Positions 1 to 11,639 of a DNA stretch of 64,000 nucleotides are shown piece by piece (within the stretch, counting starts at the first letter, position 1; each line of letters starts with the position of its first letter). Position numbers and translations under genes: made by a program. This DNA is from Dillenia suffruticosa. Lineage: Eukaryota > Streptophyta > Magnoliopsida > Dilleniales > Dilleniaceae. A model generated the notes under the pieces. That model saw only the letters and a program-made list of their open reading frames with translations. It made no database searches and was not told the DNA's origin. The DNA lies in contig JAVTVX010000030.1 in the NCBI GenBank assembly GCA_033439265.1, positions 1,490,501-1,554,500 on the forward strand. Reading direction: 5' to 3'.

Positions 1-2572
1 CTCTGATCCAAGAAAACAGAGAGAAACCCAAGTTTAATATTAAAAATATATCAAAATGTTTTATAACCACAAATAATAAATATTTATACTCCCTAATCAT
101 AAATATAATAAATAACAAATAATAAAAAAAATTAGCAAAAATAAATCCAGCATTTTCTCCCTCGTGGCGCTGTGGTGCACAGGTCTTATGCCATGGCGCA
201 ACTCATGGGAAGTAAGGCAATGCAGCACCGTGGTGCAACTGCACCATTTGCTTCTTCTGCTGAATCTTTGTGCTCCAGCAACTTTTGCTCCACTTTTTCA
301 TGCTCTTTAATTTCTTTTGCTTGTCCAACTGGTGGTCCATGAAGTCCCCCGTGAGCCAATGCACATTAGTAATAAATTGCAATTTGATGCCCTATTTTTG
401 TAGTAACATAGCCCTACCTTTTTTAGGCAGGTTGCAACCTCCGCTATGAGAAAGGCAAGGAGTGCTGCCTTCACTGTTGATATTTTTGGGCTGGCATACC
501 TGAATATATCCCTCCATTGAAAGAATGGTGCATGAATCATGGATAACCAGGTTTCCTCAAATGGAGTGGTCTACAATCAGATGTATATACAGTTCTGAGC
601 TATGGATGTTTGATCTCTTAGTGATTCTTCCAAATGTAAATTCTGTTGCAGAATTAGAAACGGTTCAAATTAATAATATAGAAAAGAGAGCCCTTTTCAG
701 CTTATATACTGCGTTAGTCTTTATTCCTACTGCAATTACTTTATTTGCTTCATGTGTTAAAGTCTTGGTCATATCTCTCTTGATTATGGAAAGAAAGGGG
801 AAAAAAAAAGATAGTCTTGACCATTTGTCAGAGAAACTTGTTCTCAAGAATTGTTCAGAGGAAGAAATGAAGTGAAGCTAGTAATTTTTTTAAAGGGTTT
901 ATACGCGTCTTGTCATCACAACAGAAGTTCTACTTGCAGAGAGGATGGTTGTTTTACATGGAATCAAAGCATATGATTCATCTTAACATTATCCTATGAA
1001 GACAGCATTGAGTCTTAAATCTCCTGTAGCTATTTTGGCTTGTTATTAGCAACTATATATTTCCAAGACAACGTTTTTGTTTAGTATGGATACCTGCACT
1101 TGCATTACTGTTGGATTTCAGGATACTTCTTCATGAGGAGAAAGTGTTTGCACAACTAAAGAATGAGGGAGGATACTATTGCCAGAGAGGGTAGTGTGAT
1201 AGATACTTAGAATTGCAATTTTAGGTTCAATGTCACTTCATTGCCAAATCGAATGGATATGAATGGAGAGGGGGGGGGGGGGGGGCGGGGAAGGAAAGAA
1301 AGGAAGAAAAACCTTAAACCACCTATAATAGATTAGGGGGGGAACTTGACATGGTGTGTGATTTGGGGCAAATCAGCATCCCCAAAATTTTAAAAAATAA
1401 TTTATATAATTTAAATTTAGAAATTACAATTTTAAATATTATTTATGCTTAAAAATTATAATCATTTTTTATAAAATTATAATTTTAAATGTATATTGTG
1501 TCATCCCTATTGTCTGTGATGCTTTAACTTTGAGCCCATTATTTGAGAATTTTGGTGTTAATCATGGTGGTTGGGCATAGATGCCCCTATTCTGGGCACA
1601 GACCTTTGAAATTAGGAAACAAAAATGTGAAAAAATATGTAAATATAAAATTTATTAAGATTTTTATGAAAATATTAATTATTTTGTGGAAATAATAAAA
1701 TAGTCAAAATTTATAATAAAAATCTAAAATAATCAAATATGTAATTATAATCATAAAAAATGATATAAAAATTAAAAATTATAATTAAATAAACAAAGAA
1801 CTCATTAAATATGAAAAAAAATATGTAAATATAAAAAATATAAGAATTTTTATATAAATATTAATTAATTTAGCGTGTTGAAACGTTTCGAAAATGAAAA
1901 ATATTTTGCAAAGGTGAAAATGTCAGTGTTGAAAAGTTTATGATACTACCATAGTGTCTTTTTTTTTTTTTTTTTCTCCATTGGTAGCTTTCTAGAGGAT
2001 GGACCTCTTGCATTGCATTGCCCATGTCCAATGAATGATAGAAAGGACTAAAAAGAAGGAAAAAACTGAAGATGGTGAGGGGGACAGGTTGCTTCTTATG
2101 CTTGTGTATTGTTATAGACTATATTGGTGGGGGTCGGCCATTCATTGCTTTCTTGATCTCCCATTGAAGACTCTGAACTACCTTGTTTGTTGGGTTTGAA
2201 TAGAAAACTGTACCCTTGTGATGCAGTGGAACTGATGTCACATGCAATTCATCACAGACAGAAACATTGACTTGGGCCAAGTCTTTCCTTGAGTCTTTTT
2301 TTAAAGATGAAATCCTGGGATTGGTTTTATGTCGCGGTCATTCTCAGGACACAAAGTCCACTGTTTATTAAATGTTCGGGGGATACATCAGTGTATTAGG
2401 AAGGATAAGTTCCATCATGTTTCTGGTCGGTTGATCAAGCTGACAAATTGACATTTGAACTCGTGTCCCTTGGATGATTTAGGAGAAGCATTTTCCTTTT
2501 TCTTTTACAATGCCGATGAGGAAAATATGGTACCTTGAAGTTGTCCAAGATGTGATAGGAAGACTTATTTTA

Positions 2573-2594
<22 letters not shown>

Positions 2595-2609
<15 letters not shown>

Positions 2610-2770
2610 TATAACCGATCGATATTTAGAATTGGACTCAAATTATGAGAGAGTTCTCCCAATATAATTTTTTCTATTCTCCGATAAGAATATAAAATTT
2701 AGTTAAGAGATTTAACACTCTTATTCACTAGTTCAACTATCTATTAGTTTCATGATATAATTTTGCATCA
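2595..2770 (-). repeat. SINE-like family R copy, minus orientation
   Basis: This is a diverged member of the most abundant short repeat in the window, called family R here. Seen on the plus strand it starts with the hallmark ACCGATCGATATTT. It continues through a T-rich middle and ends with the block derived from 'attaagagattt...'. The sense strand of the family carries a tRNA B-box-like stretch near its 5' end. The copy abuts the (AT)n tract at 2575-2606. Boundaries are approximate and no target-site duplication was seen. Confidence 0.45.
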
Positions 2771-3218
2771 TACAATAGAATTGTGTCGAGAGAAATTATT
2801 AAATTACAAATTTTAAAACTTTGATAATTTTGATAAATTTAAATGATAAAACTCTATGTTGAAAATCTAATCACAAAGGATAAACAACGTTTTCATCGAA
2901 TGATAATGTTACAAACTCTATAATGCAAAGGCTCCGAGAGAAATTATATAACCTAAGACTCGAAAATAGAGAAATAATAAAAGTCTAGTACAACTCTTCT
3001 AGATGTAAGAACAAAATTTTAAATTACTTATCTTGTAATAAAGGAAAGAAGTAATAAACAAAAAAAATATTAAACTCGGTTTAGTGCAGCCGTGCCCTTG
3101 GGTGCGGGGGCAGTGAGTGCAGGGATACCAGGCATGGGTGCACCATGCCGGCGCGTTGTGCCCCAGCTTCGACTTGCCATGATTGAATTGCTCTTAAAAA
3201 TTTTAAATTCGAGTGTCT

Positions 3219-3220
<2 letters not shown>

Positions 3221-3262
<42 letters not shown>
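3221..3262. repeat. (TA)21 microsatellite
   Basis: An uninterrupted TA dinucleotide tract of about 42 bp. Open frames crossing it on both strands only encode Tyr-Ile repeats and are not genes. Confidence 0.95.
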
Positions 3263-3265
<3 letters not shown>

Positions 3266-4859
3266 ACTTGTACCCTTTTCTTTTTTTTTTTCTTTTGTTC
3301 TTTTTCATTTTGTTTTGGATGTGAATATTGCTTTCTAACTAATTAGTTTAGGGTCTAGTCTTTGGGCAAATTTTAATAACTCTAGTTTTCAGATTTACCT
3401 GCTCCAATTAGAAGGGTACAGCAAATAATATTGTTGGAGTTTGGCTAAGACTTGAAGTGTGAACACCCTAAGAGATATGTTAAAAAAAGACTTCACGTGT
3501 ATTCCATGGTGCATGATTTTCAATCCTCAATGCGAGGATTTCACAACAATAAAAACTAAAATTTATCATTAATAATATTAAATAAATCAAATAAAATATA
3601 AATGAAATGATAAAATATTACACAACAATCCATCTTAATATATTTCGATTAATTATTACTCATTTATTTATTTAAAACAATCAAAACATATCGATACGAA
3701 CTGTTATATAAAATTTAGTTTATTTAATTCATCTAATGTTGTTAAATTGTGACGAATACTAATAATATCTTGCAAGAAAAAAAAAACAGAGAGAAAATCA
3801 ATGGACAGTCGTTCTAGTAGAAAGGGCACTATGTCTATTAATCAAGAACTCAGGCTCAAGATCTCGGAGTAGAAAAAAGAAGCCTGACAACAATTAAGAT
3901 CGAATTTATTTAGAATCTAGTTTCAGATATCAATTAATAGGTATGATTCTCGTGATTAAAAAAAAAGAAAAATAATTTTATATTTGCTTTGTAATATGTG
4001 ATGCAATAAACAGTGATGTTAGCGTATCAGTCATCTTATCATCGAAGACTAACATGATTCACTCGATTATTTTTTTATTTTTTTGAGTGCTTATTGAAGA
4101 AATTATTTTAAATAGTGAGTCGACGATTGCATACCATCGAAAAATATTCGATAAATAGTGAAAGAGATGGAAAACCTTTACCCAAAAGATTATTTAAAGT
4201 TGCAAATGCAATATATATTGATTCATGCCGTCATCACTTGTGTAATAATAATAATAATAAATAAATAAATAAATAATTACGAGTATTATTTTTTATTATA
4301 GTATACGATACGAAATATAGTATAATAATATAGAAGAATTCATATAATAAAACTCAGATCGGTTGTTATGTTGTATTATTTTTCGACATCGAAACATTTG
4401 GTAAAAGATCCCATCATTTATTTTCTTCTTTAAAAAATATGGGAATGGACTTTTGGGAATCTTTGTGGACAGCTTCTACCCTAAGAAAAATGTTATTTGT
4501 TATAAGAATTTCGTAATTATTTATGTATTTATTTATTTATTTTAATGTTTGAGTTGCTATTGTTGAACAAAACTTTCGGTGCATGAGTTTTTATATTCTT
4601 AACCTGCACAAGCAAAAAATGTAATTTATTATCAACTTTGCTACACTACCTCTTAATGCTGCTTTTGTTTGGACAAATGATAATTATTTTTCTTAGTTTT
4701 ACTTATGATTAACCAACACGATTAGGGTGGTTTTGCGTACCTCCCAAACGCCTGAGATATTATCAGTTTTCGACCAAAATTTTCGTGATTTTACCTTGGA
4801 AAGGGTTTCACGTACGTTAATAAAGTGACATATATGGCTGAGAATTACTCTAATATACC

Positions 4860-5003
4860 AATATTTGATAGTTCAATTGGTTCGGAGATTGACGTTCCTT
4901 AATCATGATCGGGAGATCGATCCTCATGGGAATGAAAAAATCAACGTAGGGAGACCTGTTCCTCAATTGGGCCCTGTAAGCGGTCGATCCAGATTAATAT
5001 TAA
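4860..5003 (+). repeat. tRNA-derived SINE, family A copy 1
   Basis: Aligns by eye with the copy at 30821-30999. Shared blocks are an A-box-like TAGTTCAATTGGTTC, a B-box-like GATCGATCCTC, and the body segment CCTCAATTGGGCCCTGTAAG. An RNA polymerase III style A box and B box about 45 nt apart is what defines tRNA-headed SINEs. The 3' end is lost or diverged after about 5003, and no clear target-site duplication was found. Confidence 0.65.
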
Positions 5004-5599
5004 TTTATATAAAACACACAAACAATTCACGTTAAATCGACGAGGGATGTCAGATAAGTATGTCGAAACAATTGAAAAATGCATGTCGACGTAATGGTTT
5101 TGCTAATGGCATTTTGTTGTTGTCGAACCCTAATTGCTGAATTTTAGATTATAGGATTTTTTAATCTTCAACTAACAAAGTATTTTTTCCAAGCATTCAC
5201 ACACAGTGTGAATATAAAAAAAAATAATTTTAATTTGAAAATTAGAATATGGGATGTCTAGTTGGATGGTAGTTAAGATTGGAAAGAAGAAAGAAGATCG
5301 AGTCAATCGGTAAAAATAGGGATGTTCTAACGACTCATTGCTAACCCTAGCATGTCAAAGTTCTTTTCATCTAGAATTCTTCTCAAGTAGTGAACTTCAA
5401 GGATTCCTACCACAATATTATATCAATTATTTTTCTACAATATTTCTTGTGGTTTGAATTAACAAATTTAAGAATAAATCTATTTCGAAAGTAATGATCG
5501 AATGTCGAGTAAAGTTAATAAAACTTAAGAAAGCATAGCGAAAAGATTCCTATATTATGTAAAATGATTAAGCATAAAAGACTTCTATCGATCATTTTT

Positions 5600-5775
5600 T
5601 TTTATTCTCACCATCGGTATTCAGATCTATATTTTTATTAATCTGGTTTGAGTATTTATAGAGATTTTATTTATGGGCGTTTTTTTTAATATAACTTTTT
5701 TTTATTTTTAAATTTAAATACGAATTTTTGATTAAAAAATAAAATATTTTATTTTATTAAATCACTTGTCCATCG
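5600..5775 (-). repeat. SINE-like family R copy, minus orientation
   Basis: Contains the family R hallmark CACCATCGGTATTCAGAT, a diverged T-rich centre, and the terminal block 'ttgattaaaaaataaaat...aaatcacttgtccatc'. The element therefore reads from right to left. Boundaries are approximate. Confidence 0.45.
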
Positions 5776-6249
5776 ATGAAGACTTCTACTAATGACATTT
5801 TCAAGAGAAGCGAGTTAACCAATAGGGGTCATGGTTTTTGGGCTTTTGGGCCTCTGGGAAGATACCGACAACCATTTGAAAAGAAATTTCAAAGGTGAAA
5901 AGTTTCTGTCACATATATTCATGCAGTACAAAAGTGAGTAATAAACAATAGAGTTGACATCATGAAGAATCCATGGGAGGAAAGATCCAAAAACACACAA
6001 ATAATGATATTAAACCATGTTGCTCCCAATAGAACACTGAACATTTCACCATGCCAAGTCAAAAGAGCAAAATACAAGGTCTTTATGATTCGGTTCCTAT
6101 TTCAAAAAAAGCTGCATATGGAAACCACATCAAGAAAGACAATCCTATTTCCCCACCCATATGATAAAAAAGAGAGAAGGAGAAGGAAAAGAAAAAGAAA
6201 AAGAAAAAGCCACTTTGAAAGCCATTTACACTTAACAAGGCTGCAAAAG

Positions 6250-6813
6250 CTAATCATATATGGATAACCATAGATTAGGTCCTCCCAAGCTAAGAAGAAG
6301 CTTCTCATGGTTTCTTTCTTCTCTCCATTTCTCATTAATCTTTGCTATGAATTCCTCGCTTCTCCTTTCCAAATCATCGTCAATGATTTCATCTTCACTA
6401 TCTGGATCATCTTCGCTTCCATCATCATCATTATCTTCATCATAACCATCATATCCATGAAAATGATCATCCTCGTCTTCATCACTATCCTCATAATAAT
6501 TTGCTAATGCGTTTTCACTCACTTTATACTCTTCACAAGTTGAAGGTAGAGTAGTAGGAAGAAAAGAATCAAAATCTCCTTCAGATGATCTTGAAGTAGT
6601 ATTCAAGGAAACTGTGATAATGATAAAGTTGAGTATGAAAAACACAATCATTCGACTGGATTTTGCAACTATGACGAACTCGTTGGTTGAAACAAAGAGT
6701 TTGAGATCCTTAGAAGCTAATAGAGATACTAAGGACAAGATCAAAAGGACAAAAGGTGTAGAAGTTAAGTATAAGAAAAGAGTCACAAATTTAGATTCTG
6801 TAGCTATCTTCAT
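6250..6813 (-). CDS. DUF761-type membrane-anchored protein
   Basis: Intronless gene of 187 aa. Two hydrophobic segments near residues 9-33 and 55-70 suggest an N-terminal membrane hairpin. A very acidic Asp/Glu tract covers about residues 107-147. The C-terminus carries RRSEEFIAKINEKWREER (151-168), the short conserved motif of the plant DUF761 family, often found with an N-terminal DUF4408 membrane region. No biochemical function is established for the family; some members respond to stress or affect growth. An upstream in-frame ATG at 6859-6861 would add 16 residues. I chose the ATG at 6811-6813 because a TATA box at 6879-6886 should start transcription near 6850, which excludes the earlier ATG. 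The gene stands alone between repeat-rich spacers. Identification rests on the motif and architecture only. Confidence 0.75.
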   Translation of the reverse strand: MKIATESKFVTLFLYLTSTPFVLLILSLVSLLASKDLKLFVSTNEFVIVAKSSRMIVFFILNFIIITVSLNTTSRSSEGDFDSFLPTTLPSTCEEYKVSENALANYYEDSDEDEDDHFHGYDGYDEDNDDDGSEDDPDSEDEIIDDDLERRSEEFIAKINEKWREERNHEKLLLSLGGPNLWLSIYD

Positions 6814-6878
6814 ACCCTTGTGAGGGTGTTTTTTGTGACTTCTCTCACTTTGTCCCCTCAAGTGAAGAGGGTAGCCTT

Positions 6879-6886
6879 TTTATATA
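6879..6886 (-). promoter_or_regulatory. TATA box of the DUF761 gene
   Basis: TATATAAA on the minus strand, 66 nt upstream of the chosen ATG. This spacing fits a transcription start about 30 nt downstream and a 5' leader of about 40 nt. Confidence 0.6.
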
Positions 6887-7611
6887 GCCATGTTGAAGAC
6901 AAACAAGCCTCGATTAAAAAGCCATAGAAAGTCTAATCCAACAAGAAATGAGATTATTCAATTGGTGTAAGTTGCATATAAAATGTGTGGTTTAATGCGT
7001 TAGTCATATATATGGACGTTGACATGTATGAGTGTAGGGTGCAAGGAAATTTCCTAGCATTCTTTTACGTTATCGTTGTTTAAGAAAATTGGATGATAAA
7101 GACAAATAAAAGAATACAACCTTTTTGAGGATTGTTTCAGTCTTACATTTCTCGCATGACATGTCAGTAATTATGTTTGGCCTTCCCTTGGATACGGGGG
7201 TTCAATAGAATATGTGACTTTTTTCTTTATTCTTTATTCTTTATTATTTATTTCATTTTTCATTCTTTTTCAAAACTGTCCCTCAAGCCGATCCCAAGTA
7301 TTAAAATTTATTGTTGTTATTGATAATTTCTTAGAAATTATAAAATAAAATGTTAAACTAATTAAATGTATATATAATATTTTTATGAGCTCATTAAAGC
7401 CCTACGAAGTGATCTCAAAAGATGTTTGGATTAATTCTAATGTGTATGAGGATTTGTAGGGTATATGAGGAGGAGAATTATTTCCAATTATATTTTTTTG
7501 ATCTTATCCAAAAGGCTGAGAAAGGTGTTTTTTTCAATTATATAGTTGAATAACACTTAATATATGTGTGCTTGATCAATGGATTGTTGCTCTAATCGAA
7601 TGAGGTATTAG

Positions 7612-7745
7612 ATTTCTTAAATAAGTCTTGGATTTAAAATTTAAGAATAGAAAAAATTATGTTAAGAGATCCACACTCTAGATAGAGTTTTCGTATATAT
7701 TCAAATCGAATTAGTTAGAATACAATTCGATGAGTTATGGAAACA
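7612..7745 (+). repeat. SINE-like family R copy, plus orientation
   Basis: Shares the series 'aatagaaaaaattatgtt', 'agagatccacactct' and 'ttcaaatcgaattagttaga' with other plus-oriented copies, notably the one near 37195-37355. Both ends are diffuse. Confidence 0.45.
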
Positions 7746-9645
7746 AAAAAAATTGAATGAGGTGTGTTTGGACCATGGTTTCAAGCCCCATTCCACTACG
7801 GGCTTTCTATGATGGTTAGATGTATTAAAGCCCAAAGAAGCCTAGCTTACGAAGTTCATCCTCAACACATAACAAATTAATTATAGAAAGTCTATAAAAT
7901 GACAAAGTTATTTCCATCTTAATTTTGCACATCTAGAAAAAGAAAAGTTTGATTTTCTTATTTCTTTTTTTTTTAGTTTTATTTTAATGTTATTTTTAAA
8001 AAAATCTTTTATATGAGAAACAAATTATTTACCAAATAAATTGAAAGTAAGTTAAAAAAAATTTCCAAAAGTGAAAGGACTAAACTACCATTGTTACTTC
8101 TTAGGAGTAATATTCATGCGCCAATGGAAGAGTACAAATGACCATGGGTGCAATTAGGGCGATGAATCTCGGCCTGCAATGCAAAAGGGGAAAATTTTAA
8201 AAGAAACTGGGTGGAGTCTTCCCCCTCGGATGCAGGTATGCATCATTAAAAAATGTTGATTATCGGGTGGTTTGTTCTTGATCTCAAATAGAGATCAAGC
8301 CAAACAAATTTCTCAGTACACCTCCAACTTGAGAAGAGGCCTGGCAAGCTCAAGTAATGTTCCTCCAACCATCCCAAATTGATTTATCTACATTGCAGAA
8401 TGAAACAGAAAGTCATCAAATTCAAAGCCCCATTCCTGGTGACTTCCATGCAGCTTTGATGTCGAATTCTGCATGTCTCTGCAGCTATATTGTTGCATTG
8501 TGCTGGCAAAGTCCTATCCTCCACGGCTGTAGTTTCCACCCTTATCAATTTGAAGAACTTTGTGGCCATCATGGCTGTCTTAAACCGACCATAGTGGATG
8601 TTGATAGAAGGATTAGGGGCGGGTCTTCAACATATTTATGATTTTTGTAGAATTTATGATTTTGGGGAATTTGGTTTGATGAAGAGTGGTAGAATCTCAC
8701 CATCTAACATTAGGATGATACTTTTATGTAACCCTCTTCTACCCATTATTCTTTTGTTCTCTTAAAAACCATAGTTATTCAAGGAGTGTACTTATGGTTA
8801 TTAATGAATTATTTCCAAGAATATCTCAATATTTTCAAATTAAGCGAGCGACTCAAACTTATCAATGTCTACAAAAGCTTACTCAAACCAACTAATACAC
8901 AGAGCCAACTTTGTGAAAGCATAATTTACTTGTGATGACCGGAAAGAAGATGCAATGAGAGAATTGTAAGGGCTAATTGAGGTGGAAATAGAACTAATGA
9001 TATGCTAAGTAGATGTGGTTGGAGTTGTACGATGTGGCATCTGCAGAGTTCTTCCTGATTTTCGGGGAATACTACACTTCAGGAATATTTTCATGCATGA
9101 CATGGATTGATCTTGATAAAATAATCTTAGTTTTATTACTTTAGGCCAAACTAATCTTTGATATTTTTATTAATAAAGTTAATATTGTCTTCGATGCTAG
9201 AAAATAAGGAGACTACTTACTGCACACTCTTGCCTCTAAGCACCAAGGTGGAAAGATTAAATTGAGGAAAATATTGGGTAATGCTTTTGAGTGAGTGCAT
9301 GTTGTGATCCTTCAAAACTAGTTTTATATAAGAAAGAGTTTTGGAACCTGCATTAAGAGTGATCACAATAACAAAAAGGCAGAGGCATTTGATGTTTAGA
9401 TCAGAAACTTGACCTTTGACTTAACCGGCAATTTGTATTGTCAGATGTAATTCCAGACCATCGGATCAAGATTACATATGGGTTACTCCATTAAAGTCAT
9501 TTGTCCAGGCCATTGGAGGTTTCTATACTACACTATTTTTGTACTAATCATGTGCTCCCAAATGGTAAAATTTGCAATATCCCATCAAATATTTTTGTAT
9601 TTGACTTTTTAGTAGATATAAGATTATGAAGACATGAACAAATCT

Positions 9646-9850
9646 TTTTTTTTTTACCATATTTTGGATATCGCTCTATCCGAGACTTTACCCCGACTAC
9701 CAACCACTGCAGTGACTCCTTTCAGAGGGCAGGTCTTCTAATGAGGAACGCTCTATACATATGAGAGTCCGATACTTTCAATGGGAATCAAACCTTGGTC
9801 AAGATACTCAACCCAATTAAGAGTCTTCAAATTCCCAGAACATCATGAGA
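9646..9850 (-). repeat. tRNA-headed SINE, minus orientation
   Basis: Starts on the plus strand with a T run (the element's poly(A) tail). It ends with the reverse complement of a B-box-like stretch (AAGGTTTGATTCCC) and an A-box-like stretch (CTTAATTGGGTTGAG). The spacing and order fit a tRNA-derived head read on the minus strand, followed by a body of about 130 bp. No exact target-site duplication was found. It is distinct from families A and R. Confidence 0.45.
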
Positions 9851-10345
9851 TGTTCATGCCGTTTTAATAAAATTTTGTGATTGTTTCCCAAGCACTCATG
9901 AAGGCCTTCTCCACCAAAAATTACAACCCACGAAATCTAACTGAAAAACGAAAAAAGAAAAGAAAAAAAAAATTGCAAACCCAAATGTTTAGCAACAAAT
10001 TACTTGTCAATCTCTTCTCTGTTGCATATGATTTTTTCCTTTGGTCAAAAATTTCCAAAGAACCTCAGATTGATGACCTAAAATCCCAGAAACATAATTA
10101 TAGTTCATGATTCACATTTATGAAGCACAAATCTGAAATTCTCAGATACAGATTGATAATTTTACCAAATGGCAGATGGTGAAAAAATATAGCAAAATGT
10201 TACGAAGAGAGAATGCACAAGAAATGTACTGATCGAGTGGCCTTAAACTGAATTTCCATTTCTTTTATCATCAGAATACAGCACATCTAATTCCTTGTTG
10301 TACAACACTTCAAGATTACGCAGAAGGAGAAAGGGTAGAGGGAGG

Positions 10346-10350
<5 letters not shown>

Positions 10351-10393
<43 letters not shown>
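10351..10393. repeat. (AG)n microsatellite
   Basis: A long AG tract preceded by GGGAGGGAGGG-type purine sequence, with a second shorter GA tract near 10496-10515. No gene was found directly downstream on either strand. Confidence 0.9.
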
Positions 10394-10396
<3 letters not shown>

Positions 10397-11532
10397 CGGA
10401 ATTTAGCAGAAGTTTGAGGTAGAAATTCAAGATTGTGGACGATTTATGTAGAATTTTCGAAACTGAATAACGAAACCCTAAAGATTAGGGGAGGGAGAGA
10501 GAGAGAGAGAGAGAGATGGAGCGAACGGTGCTTGTTGGAAAAAATATAAAAAATAAAAATAAGGGGAAAAGCGAAACGGTCGACGAGTAGTGCGTTTTGA
10601 AGTTTCTTCGGGAACACGTGTTTTGAAATTCAAATAGGGCATGATTTTCGCCTACTCTTCAGTGATTTTCTCTTTATTACCCTATCGCCTTCGCCTTTGC
10701 CTTTGGCTTTGCCTTTTTCTTTTTGCCACTTCATGATTTACAATTCACAGAGGAAAAAGTATGTAAATCATTATATTTGTTTTTCTCAAATTCTTGCCCA
10801 CAAAGGGAAAAAAAATCATTTTCACTGATTTCTTTTTATCATGTATCGGAGTCTTTAAGACAAAAAATCACATGTTCTTTGAATCTTTCATCTTTTTTCT
10901 CTTTTTTATTTTTTGAATAAATAGACAACAAAATTAGATTTTCATTACACGTTTATAGTGTGTTTGGACGGAGGGTTTTGATAGACAATGAAGGAATTTT
11001 AAGAACCTATTTATGTTTGACAAATCAATTTATTGGAGAGAAAGGTTTCGGAGGGTTTCTATTAAATCCTCCAAACCTAATTTTTTAATCCCGATCAATT
11101 TGGTAGGTTTTGGAGAAGAGAAATTTTTTCTTAAAATTATAAATATTAAATTTAGTTTCATATCATCTACTTCAAAATCTTAATAAAATACATTTCAACA
11201 AAATTCTAAATCTATACATGTCTTTTCACTCAATTCTCTCTTTCTAGTTGGCCCTTTACCTCCTTAATATTTCATAATCTATTATTTTTTGATTTGATTT
11301 CAATCGACTATTACTATAATATTATTATTTCCTATAGTTAATAAAATTACTCAACTCAACTCTACATTCAGCGAGATTAGTTTGTTAGTTTTTTTTTGTC
11401 AATTTAGTTATGATCTATCAATTTATCATTTTGACTCTAAATTTAATGATTTTATTGATTTTTACATTTTTTTAATATGTGAATATTTGAATTTAATTTT
11501 AGAAGGCACCTGATCATGTGCAATAGCATATT

Positions 11533-11610
11533 TTTTGTTATACAAGGATTTAAATCTAAGAATACCATGTTAGGGATAAGGTTTGTATCACTAAACTGTC
11601 CTCTTGAGAT
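11533..11610 (-). mobile_element. tRNA-like mini-retroposon with 16-bp TSD
   Basis: A 78-bp insertion lies between TGTGCAATAGCATATT (11517-11532) and TGTGTAATAGCATATT (11611-11626), a 16-bp direct repeat with one mismatch. Read on the minus strand it starts near GAGGACAGTTTAGTG and ends with TTAAATCCTTGT and a short A-rich tail. Its whole body resembles a degenerate tRNA, with an A-box-like TTTAGTG and a B-box-like TTTAAATCC. The same unit recurs at 40754-40865. The TSD and tail show retroposition; the tRNA origin is inferred from length and boxes. Confidence 0.7.
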
Positions 11611-11639
11611 TGTGTAATAGCATATTAGGCATTTATCAA

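Larger units (their letters stand above)
1..6249. other. AT-rich intergenic region with repeats
   Basis: No gene is supported here. The open frames are short, lack recognisable domains, and several only translate TA or GA repeats. The region holds a 16-nt G run at 1270-1285, a T run near 1959-1976, (AT)n at 2575-2606 and (TA)n at 3221-3262. It also has ATAA/AATA microsatellites near 4245-4277, SINE-like copies listed separately, and a small GC-rich island at 3087-3180. The rest is AT-rich sequence in which I see no structure. Confidence 0.6.
6887..11510. other. Intergenic region, AT-rich with repeats
   Basis: No supported gene. It holds a family R copy near 7612-7745, a reverse SINE near 9646-9850, long GA tracts at 10351-10393 and near 10496-10515, and a palindromic ACGT element (AACACGTGTT) near 10614-10623. 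An open frame at 8357-8641 has near-normal base composition, but I could not recognise its product on either strand. The rest is AT-rich sequence. Confidence 0.55.

Noticed and set aside
525-875. 116-codon open frame near the left edge
   Set aside because: No recognisable domain, AT-driven composition, and no promoter or splice context. Kept as background.
3081-3346. Open frames on both strands across the (TA)n tract
   Set aside because: They owe their length to the repeat and encode alternating Tyr-Ile.
8357-8641. 94-codon frame of ordinary composition
   Set aside because: Neither strand gives a recognisable protein and no exon partner was found. It may be an old mobile-element scrap.
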